Shown: in pieces, positions 1-8,856 of the stretch
Position numbering within the stretch: the first letter of the stretch is position 1
Layout of the letters: every line of letters begins with the position of its first letter
Source: Sulfitobacter delicatus
GTDB lineage: Bacteria > Pseudomonadota > Alphaproteobacteria > Rhodobacterales > Rhodobacteraceae
DNA: 64,000 nt
Reading direction: 5' to 3'
Assembly (NCBI RefSeq): GCF_900102535.1
Contig: NZ_FNBP01000013.1
Coordinates: forward strand, 1 to 64,000
Notes under the pieces: generated by a model
Seen by the model: the letters and a program-made list of their open reading frames with translations, nothing else
What the model was told of the DNA's origin: nothing
Databases searched by the model: none
Position numbers and translations under genes: made by a program

Positions 1-45
1 AACACGTTCAGTTGACTGGTACTAATTGCTCGATAGGCTTGATTT
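1..45 (+). rRNA. 23S ribosomal RNA, 3' end (partial)
   Basis: The first bases contain the conserved 3' terminus of alphaproteobacterial 23S rRNA (GACTGGTACTAATTGCTCGA followed by TAGGCTTGATT). The rest of the gene lies upstream of the window. The exact 3' end is placed by analogy with other alphaproteobacterial 23S genes, within a few bases. A 5S gene follows on the same strand, as expected for an rrn operon. Confidence 0.9.
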
Positions 46-228
46 GATCCAGTAGAAGCAAGACTTCGACTTATCTATCAAAAGCATACACATACAATCA
101 GTTGTACATGACTTGGAAATAACAACGCTTTGCGCTTCAGTGGTGACGGAGCGGGAACGGGCATCCTTCGGATACCCTGCCTCCCGCCGTCGCTCTGCAG
201 AGCAGAGCGCTTTATCAGGAATTTATTT
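46..228 (+). other. 23S-5S internal transcribed spacer
   Basis: A spacer of about 180 bases between 23S and 5S rRNA. It holds short self-complementary stretches, for example around 158-180 and 190-210 (CGCTCTGCAGAGCAGAGCG), that probably fold in the precursor transcript. No tRNA is visible in it. The short open frame here is not a gene. Confidence 0.7.
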
Positions 229-346
229 GGTTTGGTGATCATAGCGCGAGCAAAACACCTGGTCCCATCCCGAACCCAGCCGTTAAGTGCCGTAGCGCCG
301 ATGGTACTGCGTCTTAAGACGTGGGAGAGTAGGTCATCGCCAAACC
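229..346 (+). rRNA. rrf: 5S ribosomal RNA
   Basis: About 118 nt bounded by the pairing ends GGTTTGG (229-235) and CCAAACC (340-346). It contains the conserved 5S core CCCATCCCGAACCC and GGGAGAGTAGG. It follows the 23S gene on the same strand. In many roseobacters a tRNA-fMet follows 5S. None is seen here, because a terminator comes next. Confidence 0.95.
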
Positions 347-393
347 TAATAAGTTCCTAGTATAAAGTATCTCTCGATACGATGACCAATAAC

Positions 394-427
394 AAAACCG
401 CCGCAGCAAACAAGCTGCGGCGGTTTT
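394..427 (+). terminator. Rho-independent terminator of the rrn operon
   Basis: A perfect 14-bp stem (394-407 with 414-427) with a 6-nt loop AAACAA, A-rich on the left arm and ending in TTTT on the right. It lies 48 bases after 5S and closes the rRNA operon. The A/T-flanked stem could also stop transcription from the other side. Confidence 0.9.
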
Positions 428-593
428 GCGTTTGGGACGTAGCAATAAGCCTTCCATTCAAAGCAACATTAAGTTGGCGCCCACTTCGCGCGGGCCTTAG
501 CTGTTGGCCAACTGAACCGCGTCTCGAATGCGTACAGGACAGCGTGGTGGGGCGGACAATCTCGCCAAGCCAACTGAGAATTACATAGAAAAG

Positions 594-670
594 TGGCGCT
601 CCCTGAAGGATTCGAACCCTCGGCCTGCCGATTAGAAGTCGGCTGCTCTATCCAGCTGAGCTAAGGGAGC
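594..670 (-). tRNA. tRNA-Arg (anticodon TCT)
   Basis: Complete 77-nt cloverleaf on the minus strand. The acceptor stem GCTCCCT pairs with AGGGAGC. The anticodon stem GCCGA/TCGGC encloses loop CTTCTAA, giving anticodon TCT for AGA codons. The T-arm has TTCGAAT, the discriminator base is G and the CCA end is genome-encoded. Confidence 0.96.
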
Positions 671-774
671 ACTGGCAGCGCTTATAGGGGTAAGCCTTGG
701 CTCTCATCAAGAGGAACCCGACGCATCCCGGTGGGTTGGTCCTTTATCCGACAGACTTATTCAGGAGGACCACC

Positions 775-1290
775 ATGACATTGCGAAACATCCTGCTCGG
801 CGCGGCTTTGGCCACCGCGAGCACCGCCGCATTGGCCGAGGGCCATATGCAAACCGCCGCCACGGCTGAGGTTCAGGGCAAGGGCGAGATTGCCGGTTCC
901 GTGATGCTCAACACCAGCGCGTCCGGTCGGACGCTGGTGAAGATCGACGTGACCGGCGTGCCTGCGGGCACCCACGGTGTGCACCTGCATGAGACCGGTG
1001 ATTGCAGCGCGGACGACTTCAAATCCGCCGGCGGCCATATCGCCGGAGACCACCAGCACGGCGTGCTTGTAGAGGGCGGCCCACATCCGGGGGATATGCC
1101 CAATATGGTGGTAGGGGACGATGGCGTTTTGAAAGCCGAAGTGTTCCTCGACCTCTTGGACATCGACACGATGATCAAGGACGAGGATGGCGCGGCCTTT
1201 GTCATTCACGCTGACCCCGATGACTACCAGTCGCAGCCCTCTGGCGCGGCGGGCGACCGGATCGCTTGCGGAACCTTTGAAGCGTCCTAA
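775..1290 (+). CDS. sodC: Superoxide dismutase [Cu-Zn], periplasmic
   Basis: Dismutates superoxide in the periplasm. The 171-residue product starts with a signal peptide ending near ALAEG. It then shows the Cu/Zn-SOD signatures: GVHLHETGDC (copper His pair and first disulphide Cys), GGHIAGDHQHG, GPHPGDMPN with further metal His/Asp, and a C-terminal GAAGDRIACG with the second disulphide Cys. The ATG at 775 follows a strong Shine-Dalgarno (CAGGAGGA). The longer frame from 697 lacks one and would bury the signal peptide. Length is normal for bacterial SodC. The gene is monocistronic, with its own terminator downstream. Confidence 0.95.
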   Translation: MTLRNILLGAALATASTAALAEGHMQTAATAEVQGKGEIAGSVMLNTSASGRTLVKIDVTGVPAGTHGVHLHETGDCSADDFKSAGGHIAGDHQHGVLVEGGPHPGDMPNMVVGDDGVLKAEVFLDLLDIDTMIKDEDGAAFVIHADPDDYQSQPSGAAGDRIACGTFEAS

Positions 1291-1307
1291 ACGGCAGTGA
1301 AAGAGCG

Positions 1308-1340
1308 AGGCCTTCCCGGAGAATACGGGGAGGCCTTTTC
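1308..1340 (+). terminator. Terminator after sodC
   Basis: Stem AGGCCTTCCCG (1308-1318) pairs with CGGGGAGGCCT (1326-1336) through one G-T pair, and TTTTC follows. It lies 18 bases after the sodC stop. Confidence 0.85.
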
Positions 1341-1497
1341 ACAGAGCTAGACCAGTCGTGGTGATGCGCAAAAGCCACGCTTTGCCCCCTGCGCGAATAC
1401 TGACAAAAGAATGACACAATTGCGTCCTTAATGTGTGAACGCGGCGATTATTCTGTGGCCGCTATTGTGCACTCTTTATTCGCGGGGGGACGACCCG

Positions 1498-4400
1498 TTG
1501 TCCCAGTATTCTTACACAACCTACTCTGCTGATGCGCTGATTTATGATGCGACATCAAATACATGGTCTTTGCGACCTGATTTCGATTCGAAACTCCATC
1601 TCATCAATCTGACCATCACCGACGATGACAATATCTTCGACGGCGATGCCGGGGCGGACGAGGTCGGTTCTGATACGAACCAAACTGGTGTTGTAACCGA
1701 TCAGAACGGCAATACGATTGCTTCTGGCCTGATCTACGACGAAGAGTTCTTTGCGATCAGCGGCGGATCGACAGGCAAGTCGATCTGGATTGAAAGCATT
1801 GAGATTGACGGGGTGCATGTCGGCTATCTGGTCAGCAGCCCCATCGAACCGAACGCGACCTACAGCGGCATCTCGATTGCGAACAATGATGTCGATGACA
1901 GCAACGCGGCGAGCTACTCCACCTTTTCCGATGTCCCGCATACCGTCGATGGCACGGCCCTCGCGGATGCGATCGGCGCTGGATATAGCGACGGCGAAGG
2001 CGATCAAGTCGACGGGACGGACGGTAATAACGACGTCATCTATGGCTACGAGGGCGCCGATACGATCGACGGTGGCGCGGGTGACGACTATATCGACGGC
2101 GGGGATGACTCAGATAACATCTTCCTCAGCGACAACTTCGGCTCTGATACGATTGTCGGTGGCGAAGGCGGCGTTGACGACGATGTTCTGGACTTCACCA
2201 ATCTGACGCAGGGCGTCTACGTCAACCTCAGCAGCACAGAGGCAGGCACGGCAAGCTCCGGGAGCAATAGTGCAACTTTTTCCGAGATCGAGCGCTTCAA
2301 CCTCTCAAACCAGAACGACAGCTTCAATGGCAGCTCCGCCACCGAAGGCTTCAATGTCGAGGCCAACGGCGGCAATGACAGCGTCATGGGCGGGAGTGGC
2401 GATGACACGATATCCGGCGGTGCGGGCAATGATTCCCTCGTCGGCGGGGCGGGCAACGATTCCATCGCGGGCGGCGCAGGCACTGACCGGATCGAAGGGG
2501 GCACCGGGAACGACACGCTCAGTGGCGGCGACGGAGCGGATACGATCTATGGCCAGGATGGCGATGACGTCATCCATGGTGGCGCCGGAGCCGACCACAT
2601 CTACGATGGTGCGGGCAATGACGTCGTCTATGGCGACGATGGCGATGATACCATCCACATGGGGACGGGCAGCGATACGCTTCATGGCGGCGCCGGCATG
2701 GACTATTTCATCGCCAATGACGGCTTTGGCACCGACACAATCGATGGCGGCAGCGGTCCGACCGACTATGACTTCCTAGATTTTCGCGGCCATACCCAAA
2801 GCGTCACGGTCACGATCACAGGCTTTGAACAGGGCACCGCCACCGCGGGAACCGATCACGTTACCTTCACCGACGTCGAAGCTTTCTGGATGTCGAACCA
2901 AGCCGATAGCGTCGACGGCTCGGCCAACACCGGCTTTATGGGGGTTGGCGGCGGCGGGGGCGACGATACCATCGCGACGGGCTCAGGCAGCGACTACATC
3001 CTGGGTGGTGACGGCAACGACAGCATTGACGGTAATGCGGGCAACGACACGATCTATGGCGAGCTCGGCAATGACACCATCAATGGCGGCGCGGGGAACG
3101 ACAGCCTGTATGGCGGCGGGGGCGCCGACAGCATATCAGGCGGCGACGGCGCTGACCGGATCTATGGCGGCACCGAAGACGACAGGCTCTTCGGCGGCGC
3201 GGGCAACGACAGTCTCTATGGCGAAACCGGCGATGACCGGATCGAAGGCGGCGCTGGCAACGACCTGATTGATGGCGGTGACGGGAATGACCGGCTGCAC
3301 GGGGAGGCGGGCAGCGACACGATCTCCGGCGGCTCCGGCGACGATGCGATCTTTGGCGGTGATGGTGACGACAAAATCGCAGGTGGGACAGGCTCTGACC
3401 GGCTGATCGGCGGGCAGGGGTCCGATAATATCGATGGGGGTGAGGGCAACGACTACCTCCAAGGTGACGACAGCACCGGGACGGACGCGACCCATCTTCA
3501 GTCCGGTGGGGACGGCGGCGCCACCTCGACCGAGGCGGATGGCAACGACACGCTCACCGGCGGCGCGGGTCACGACACTTTGCACGGCGGCGGCGGCAAC
3601 GATCAGCTGACCGGGGGCGCGGGCAACGACTTCTTCTATGTCAGCGACGGCCATGACACGGTCACGGATTTCGGCACCGGAAATACCGGTCGTACCGGAG
3701 ATGGAAACTGGGACAACAACGACTTCCTGAACGTCGGAGAGTATTACGACAGTCTTGACGAGCTACGTGCTGACCAAGCCGATGATGGCATCCTGAACCA
3801 GTCCAACACCCGCGACGACGAAGGCAATGCGGTCGATTACTCCGACAACAAACAGTTCGGAACCACCTCATCGATGACGGTGAATAACGCCGACGGCAAC
3901 ACCTATACCTACGACAACACCGGCATCGTCTGTTTCGCTGCCGGCACCCGCGTGATGACCCCCCGCGGCGAGGTCGCGATCGAAGCCCTGCGCCCCGGCG
4001 ATTTGGTCAACACGCTGGACCACGGCCCGCAGCCTTTGCTCTGGGTCGGCCAGCGCCATGTGGGGGATGCGGAGCTTATCGCCAATGAAGAGCTGCGCCC
4101 GGTGCTGATCACCGAAGGAACGCTGGGCAACACCCGTGATCTGCTGGTCTCGCGCCAACATGGCGTGATGATCGGCGCCGACCACCTTGTCCGTGCGATC
4201 CATCTGGCCCGAGACGTGCCCGGCGTGCGCATCGCCCATGGCAAGCGCGAGGTGACTTATGTGCACCTTTTCTTTGCCCAGCATGAGATCGTCTTTGCCG
4301 AAGGCATCGCCAGCGAGAGCTTCTATCCCGGCCCGACTGCGCTGCGGATGCTGTCGCCGAAATCCCGGGCTGAGTTTGACCAACTCTTGCCCGCGCTGGC

Positions 4401-4506
4401 AGGGCAGGGGGGCGGAAGCCCGGATCTGGTCGCGGCAGCCTATGGCCCCACCGCGCGGCCCTTCGCGAAGCTAAGCGAGATCCTCTCAGCCCGGCTCGTC
4501 GCCTGA
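1498..4506 (+). CDS. RTX (haemolysin-type Ca-binding) repeat exoprotein with C-terminal Hint domain
   Basis: Large acidic secreted protein, about 1002 residues. An N-terminal domain (residues 1-165) is followed by glycine/aspartate nonapeptides of the GGxGxDxL type in three blocks (about nt 2000-2130, 2350-2760 and 2940-3680), expected to form calcium-binding beta rolls. Two copies of a roughly 100-residue module (LDFTNLTQGVYVNLSS and LDFRGHTQSVTVTITG, each followed by a SNQxDS motif) separate the blocks. From about residue 810 a Hint_2 domain begins (CFAAGTRVMTPRGEVAIEAL), common at the ends of roseobacter RTX proteins. Export by a type I system is inferred; none is encoded nearby. TTG at 1498 with a GGGGGGA Shine-Dalgarno is preferred. 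An in-frame GTG at 1435 adds 21 residues and is possible. Confidence 0.85.
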   Translation: MSQYSYTTYSADALIYDATSNTWSLRPDFDSKLHLINLTITDDDNIFDGDAGADEVGSDTNQTGVVTDQNGNTIASGLIYDEEFFAISGGSTGKSIWIESIEIDGVHVGYLVSSPIEPNATYSGISIANNDVDDSNAASYSTFSDVPHTVDGTALADAIGAGYSDGEGDQVDGTDGNNDVIYGYEGADTIDGGAGDDYIDGGDDSDNIFLSDNFGSDTIVGGEGGVDDDVLDFTNLTQGVYVNLSSTEAGTASSGSNSATFSEIERFNLSNQNDSFNGSSATEGFNVEANGGNDSVMGGSGDDTISGGAGNDSLVGGAGNDSIAGGAGTDRIEGGTGNDTLSGGDGADTIYGQDGDDVIHGGAGADHIYDGAGNDVVYGDDGDDTIHMGTGSDTLHGGAGMDYFIANDGFGTDTIDGGSGPTDYDFLDFRGHTQSVTVTITGFEQGTATAGTDHVTFTDVEAFWMSNQADSVDGSANTGFMGVGGGGGDDTIATGSGSDYILGGDGNDSIDGNAGNDTIYGELGNDTINGGAGNDSLYGGGGADSISGGDGADRIYGGTEDDRLFGGAGNDSLYGETGDDRIEGGAGNDLIDGGDGNDRLHGEAGSDTISGGSGDDAIFGGDGDDKIAGGTGSDRLIGGQGSDNIDGGEGNDYLQGDDSTGTDATHLQSGGDGGATSTEADGNDTLTGGAGHDTLHGGGGNDQLTGGAGNDFFYVSDGHDTVTDFGTGNTGRTGDGNWDNNDFLNVGEYYDSLDELRADQADDGILNQSNTRDDEGNAVDYSDNKQFGTTSSMTVNNADGNTYTYDNTGIVCFAAGTRVMTPRGEVAIEALRPGDLVNTLDHGPQPLLWVGQRHVGDAELIANEELRPVLITEGTLGNTRDLLVSRQHGVMIGADHLVRAIHLARDVPGVRIAHGKREVTYVHLFFAQHEIVFAEGIASESFYPGPTALRMLSPKSRAEFDQLLPALAGQGGGSPDLVAAAYGPTARPFAKLSEILSARLVA

Positions 4507-5709
4507 CCGCGCGTAGCGATAGACGCCCCAACTCGCGCTCACCCCATGCAGCAGCACCGACAGCGCCACAACCGCGCTGGCAAACACCCAAAGCTGCGGT
4601 TTGTGCAATTCCTCCCGCGCATGTAATGCGTAGTAAATCGCCGCGACGCCAATCGGCCCGAACCAGCCAAAGAACACCGCATCGCGCCGCTTGATCCGCA
4701 TGAGCGGCGCCAAAAGCAACAGCGTCAGCGGACGGCGCAGCAGCAGCACCGACAGCGCAAAGCCCACCAAGGGCCATCCGGCCTCAGCCCATTCGCCCCA
4801 AGGCAGCATCGCGCCAGTCAGGACGAAAACGGGCAGGGTAAAGAGTTTGGCAATGGCTTCCTGCACATTCTCGTCTTCCATCTCGGCCTGACGGTCGACC
4901 AGCGCGTTAAAAGCGATCCCGGCAGCAAAGGCCGCGAGAATGCCATCCGACTGCACCGCATGGGCCGCCGCAAGCGCTAAGAGCGACAGCGCCACCGTCA
5001 CCCCGAGGATCGAGCTCTGCGTGACCCAGCCATGTCGCTCACCAAACCGCAGCCCAAGCGCCGTCAGGGCCCCGAGCCCCGCTCCAAGCGCCACTGCCAG
5101 CAAGACCCCGACGGGAAGCGTATAGGTGAAAAACTGTCTCAGCCCTGCCGCATACCCTTCGCTCAACATCAGCAAAGGCAGCAGCACCAGCAAATAGGCC
5201 AGCCCGTCATTTGCGCCTGATTCCGTTGAAAGTATCGTCCGACTGTCCCGCGGCAATTTCTCCTCTGCCAAAGCCCCCGTCACGATCGAAGCCGCCACCA
5301 CCGGATCAGTCGGCGCCAACGTCGCCCCCAAGAGCAGCGCCATCAGAGGCGCCAGCCCAAAGGCCAGCCAAGCAAGCCCTGCCGACACGGCCCACATCAG
5401 CAGCAACCCCGGCCCCAGCAGCAGCAAAAGCGGCCGCGCCAAGCGGCGCAGATCCCCCACAGGGATGCGCAGCGCGACCCCCATGACAGAGATCCCCAAA
5501 GTCACCCGCGCCGCCTCCCGCAAGATCAAATGCGGCTCGCCCCAAGCCTCGGGCGTCAGCAAAGCCGCCCCCACAGGCCCCGCGGCCACTCCGACCCCAA
5601 GCGCCAGCAGCGGGCTGGACAGCGGCAACCTCTCCAAGACCCCGGACGCCAGCCCCAACCCGATCACCGTCAGCGCTGCGATGGCCATGGTTACGTAAAG
5701 CTGATGCAT
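4486..5709 (-). CDS. Cation:proton antiporter, CPA1 (NhaP-like) family
   Basis: Inner-membrane protein of 407 residues with about 12 hydrophobic segments, exchanging Na+ or K+ for H+. The family's ion-binding region is visible as ATLAPTDPVVA and STESGANDGLAY, whose Asp residues are characteristic of CPA1 exchangers. The ATG at 5709 has a near-perfect Shine-Dalgarno (AAAGGAGG). Its 3' end overlaps the end of the convergent RTX gene by 21 bp. A second, diverged member of the family lies at 39801-41063. The specific ion cannot be read from sequence. Confidence 0.88.
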   Translation of the reverse strand: MHQLYVTMAIAALTVIGLGLASGVLERLPLSSPLLALGVGVAAGPVGAALLTPEAWGEPHLILREAARVTLGISVMGVALRIPVGDLRRLARPLLLLLGPGLLLMWAVSAGLAWLAFGLAPLMALLLGATLAPTDPVVAASIVTGALAEEKLPRDSRTILSTESGANDGLAYLLVLLPLLMLSEGYAAGLRQFFTYTLPVGVLLAVALGAGLGALTALGLRFGERHGWVTQSSILGVTVALSLLALAAAHAVQSDGILAAFAAGIAFNALVDRQAEMEDENVQEAIAKLFTLPVFVLTGAMLPWGEWAEAGWPLVGFALSVLLLRRPLTLLLLAPLMRIKRRDAVFFGWFGPIGVAAIYYALHAREELHKPQLWVFASAVVALSVLLHGVSASWGVYRYARSGDEPG

Positions 5710-5836
5710 GGAGCCTCCTTTGCGCCAAACTTAGGCGTGGCGGGGAAGGAGGCAAATGGGGGGCTTACCCTGCTGCTATTAGAATCCTCAACCAGCAGAA
5801 TGGCGCGCGTTTCCCACCGGAGGCTCGTAGCTAACC

Positions 5837-5855
5837 AGTCTACTCAGAGTAGACT
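5837..5855. promoter_or_regulatory. Perfect 8-bp inverted repeat in divergent promoter region
   Basis: AGTCTACT-CAG-AGTAGACT, 19 bp, lies between the divergent antiporter (start 5709) and the ClpP-fold gene (start 5906). It is not followed by a T-run, so a dimeric regulator's operator is more likely than a terminator. No regulator gene is adjacent, and the assignment is inference. Confidence 0.35.
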
Positions 5856-5905
5856 CACTTGGACGAAAATGTGATGTTATCACGCACAATAGAGGTATGG
5901 CGCAC

Positions 5906-7123
5906 ATGACAGGTACAATTTCTGCGCTATTGGTGATGGCGCTCACAGTTTTCGCAACTCATGTATCCGCTCAATCAGCAGAAAATCCAAACTTCCCGGT
6001 GCTGGTGATTGATAGGGAAGAAGGGGTCATAGCGATTGCAGGGGAAATCGATTTCCGCACTCCTTTAGCATTCGAGCGAGTGCTATCTGCCGTTCCCAAT
6101 GCATCGATCCTAATCTTGGACAGTCCGGGTGGTATGGTTCACAGCGCTCTTTCAATCGGGGCTCGTGTCCAAGGTCTAGGCTTGTCTACCCTTGTCTTGG
6201 AAAATAGCGAGTGTCTTTCAGCCTGTGCTTTGGTCTTCTTCGCTGGCAGAGAGCGGCTGGCCTATGGAGATTTGGGCGTTCACCAAATTAGCTCTCCGGA
6301 TGGACGAGGCAGCTTAGTAGCCGGGCAATATGCGCTGGCTGACGTGATTGAAGCTTTGGACAAATACAATGTACCATCAGAATTAATAGCGTTGATGCTT
6401 AGAACGCCGCCCGACGACATCTATGTGCTGTCACCTGCTGAAAAGATCCGGTTCGGCCTGATTGGAGCAGCGCCGTCCCCAAACAGACTGGGGCCGCCAT
6501 CCAATGCCGTAGATTTGTCGAACCCGGAAACGTGGCGTGGAAACGTTGTGACCGGTCAACTCGTTGCCAGCGGAAAGAAATGGTTTGCCGCGCTCTATCG
6601 TGATGGAACCACGACGTTCCAATTCGCAAGCGGGAAGCTTTCTAAAGGACACTACTATGTTTCTAAGAATGAAGTGTGTTTCAAGCTAGATCAGGCGACC
6701 GATTATGCCTGTCGCAGACCAGTACGTAGTCCGTCTGGGGTATTATGGTACGACGAGGACGGGAATTTTCAGTCCGTCATTGTTACTGTGGACCGCAATA
6801 AGTTAGCAGCCGTGACACAGCGTGAAAGTGAATCCTTTGATGTCTCTGACTACATTGCAGCGGGTGATTGTGCATTAGTCGTGGCATCCAGGAGGACGTT
6901 AGCAGAGGCCAAGAACTTTGTAGTGGAGAATGTACCTGACCGTCGGTTTCTCAAAGGATTTCGATCAAACAATGGGTGGATCGCAATTTCAATTGGAACG
7001 CTCAAGCCTGATGAGGTTGATACGGTTGTAAACGATTGGAAGCAAATTGGGCAAATTCCGGCTGACAGCTATTGCTCCACCGGGAGGAAATTTATCGGCT
7101 TAGTTGATCTAGGTTTCGAATAA
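5906..7123 (+). CDS. Periplasmic ClpP/crotonase-fold protein, function unknown
   Basis: A 405-residue exported protein with signal peptide to about residue 22 (THVSAQ). Residues 30-190 look like the ClpP-type serine-peptidase fold seen in COG3904-like proteins: DSPGG (72-76), ECLSACALVFFAG with candidate nucleophile Ser105, and GVHQ with candidate His126. Residues 210-405 have no recognised domain but contain several cysteines. The ATG at 5906 sits at proper distance from AGAGG (5891-5895). The ATG at 5897 is only one base from it. Base composition is AT-richer than the neighbours and the gene stands alone between an antiporter and tRNA-Thr, so horizontal acquisition is plausible. Protease activity is not proven. 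Confidence 0.7.
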   Translation: MTGTISALLVMALTVFATHVSAQSAENPNFPVLVIDREEGVIAIAGEIDFRTPLAFERVLSAVPNASILILDSPGGMVHSALSIGARVQGLGLSTLVLENSECLSACALVFFAGRERLAYGDLGVHQISSPDGRGSLVAGQYALADVIEALDKYNVPSELIALMLRTPPDDIYVLSPAEKIRFGLIGAAPSPNRLGPPSNAVDLSNPETWRGNVVTGQLVASGKKWFAALYRDGTTTFQFASGKLSKGHYYVSKNEVCFKLDQATDYACRRPVRSPSGVLWYDEDGNFQSVIVTVDRNKLAAVTQRESESFDVSDYIAAGDCALVVASRRTLAEAKNFVVENVPDRRFLKGFRSNNGWIAISIGTLKPDEVDTVVNDWKQIGQIPADSYCSTGRKFIGLVDLGFE

Positions 7124-7244
7124 GGCGAGGAGTGAACGTTTAACTATGTGCCGTGAACTTCGCTTAAGGCCGCGCAGCGTCAGCCGTAAGTCGAGAGACC
7201 AACCGCAATGCTAGGGGCGACGTATCCAACAATGTGAGGGTTTA

Positions 7245-7319
<75 letters not shown>

Positions 7320-7404
7320 GCCGTGGGCGGGTGATTAGCCCTATTCGAAATGGGGCGCAACCCCTGATCTGGACGCTTCGTGCACCCTGCGCTAGATAGG
7401 CGTC

Positions 7405-7581
7405 ATGGCAAAGCAAAACGCCCCGGAAAAGACCGCGAAAACACCCTCCGCCCGCGAGGCCCGGCTAAAGGCCGCGCTTAAGGCCAATATGGCCCGGCGT
7501 AAGGCTCAGGCACGGGCGCGGGCTGATGATATGGCGCAAGATACAGGCAATGACCCCCAAGGGTCAGAAAAGGAAAGCTGA
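7405..7581 (+). CDS. Small basic/charged hypothetical protein upstream of murA
   Basis: A 58-residue open frame (MAKQNAPEKTAKTPSARE...) very rich in Ala, Lys and Arg, with a predicted helical centre (REARLKAALKANMARRKAQA). It ends three bases before the murA ATG, so the two are probably co-transcribed and translationally coupled. Its start has only a weak Shine-Dalgarno. No known domain is recognised. Composition suggests nucleic-acid binding, but this is speculation. Confidence 0.6.
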   Translation: MAKQNAPEKTAKTPSAREARLKAALKANMARRKAQARARADDMAQDTGNDPQGSEKES

Positions 7582-7584
7582 ACG

Positions 7585-8856
7585 ATGGATTCGATTCTGG
7601 TGAAAGGCGGCGGCGCGCTGAACGGGCAAATCCCCATCGCGGGGGCCAAAAACGCCTGTCTGGCGCTGATGCCTGCGACATTGCTCAGCGAAGAGCCGCT
7701 GACCCTGACCAACGCCCCGCGTCTGAGCGATATTCGCACCATGACCGAACTGTTGCAGTCGCTGGGGGCCGAGGTCACGTCGATGCAAGACGGCAAGGTG
7801 ATTGCCATGTCCTGCCACGGCGAGATCAACACACGCGCCGAATATGACATCGTGCGCAAGATGCGCGCCTCGAACCTTGTGCTCGGCCCGCTGCTGGCGC
7901 GCGAAGGCCATGCCGAGGTGTCGCTCCCCGGCGGCTGTGCCATTGGCGCGCGTCCGATGGACATCCACACCGACGGTCTGGCCAAGATGGGCGCGGAAAT
8001 CGACCTGCGGGATGGCTACCTTTATGCCAAGGCGGCAGGCGGTAAGCTTAAGGGCGCTGTGATCGACTTCCCCTTTGCCTCGGTCGGCGCCACGGAAAAT
8101 ATCCTGATGGCCGCCACGCTGGCCAAGGGCACCACCGTCATCAACAACGCCGCGCGCGAGCCGGAGATTGTCGATCTCGCTGACTGCCTGCGGGCGATGG
8201 GCGCGCAGATCGAAGGCGATGGCACGTCGAGCATCACCATCCAAGGCGTCGACAGCCTGCACGGCGCGACCCATCAGGTCGTCACCGACCGCATTGAGCT
8301 TGGCACCTATATGCTCGCCCCGGCCTTCTGCGGCGGCGAAGTGGAACTGCTGGGCGGGCGCATCGACCTGCTCGAAGCCTTCTGCGAGAAGCTGGACGCG
8401 GCGGGTATTGAGGTCTCGGAAACCGACAAGGGCCTCAAGGTCGCCCGCCGCAACGGGCGTATCTCGGCGGTGGACGTCACAACCGAGCCGTTCCCCGGCT
8501 TTCCGACCGACCTGCAAGCCCAGATGATGGCGCTGCTGTGCACCGCCGAAGGCACCTCGGTTCTGGAAGAGAAAATTTTCGAGAACCGCTTCATGCACGC
8601 CCCCGAACTGATCCGCATGGGCGCACGCATAGATGTGCACGGCGGTACGGCCACGGTGCACGGCGTCGAGAAACTTAAAGGCGCGCCTGTTATGGCGACC
8701 GATCTGCGGGCGTCGATCTCGCTCATCCTCGCCGGTCTGGCGGCCAAGGGCGAAACCACGGTCAGCCGCGTCTACCACCTTGATCGCGGTTACGAGCATG
8801 TCGTGGCCAAGCTGCGCGGTGTTGGCGCCGATATCGAAAGGATCAGCACCAAATGA
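7585..8856 (+). CDS. murA: UDP-N-acetylglucosamine 1-carboxyvinyltransferase
   Basis: First committed cytoplasmic step of peptidoglycan synthesis: transfers enolpyruvate from PEP to UDP-GlcNAc. The 423-residue length is standard. The N-terminal [12 protein letters not shown] holds the substrate-binding Lys22-Asn23. The catalytic loop [12 protein letters not shown] carries Cys118, the residue alkylated by fosfomycin, so the enzyme is of the sensitive type. The C-terminal [15 protein letters not shown] and DRGYE motifs are family-typical. Four-base overlap (ATGA) with the next gene indicates an operon. Confidence 0.97.
   Translation: MDSILVKGGGALNGQIPIAGAKNACLALMPATLLSEEPLTLTNAPRLSDIRTMTELLQSLGAEVTSMQDGKVIAMSCHGEINTRAEYDIVRKMRASNLVLGPLLAREGHAEVSLPGGCAIGARPMDIHTDGLAKMGAEIDLRDGYLYAKAAGGKLKGAVIDFPFASVGATENILMAATLAKGTTVINNAAREPEIVDLADCLRAMGAQIEGDGTSSITIQGVDSLHGATHQVVTDRIELGTYMLAPAFCGGEVELLGGRIDLLEAFCEKLDAAGIEVSETDKGLKVARRNGRISAVDVTTEPFPGFPTDLQAQMMALLCTAEGTSVLEEKIFENRFMHAPELIRMGARIDVHGGTATVHGVEKLKGAPVMATDLRASISLILAGLAAKGETTVSRVYHLDRGYEHVVAKLRGVGADIERISTK

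Noticed and set aside
130-588. Short plus-strand frames (130-360 and 382-588)
   Set aside because: The first overlaps the rRNA spacer and the 5S gene. The second begins within the rRNA terminator. No ribosome-binding sites.
2000-3680. Dense DNA repeats that could suggest a CRISPR or satellite array
   Set aside because: They are the codons of RTX nonapeptides in an open frame, with no constant repeat-spacer pattern.
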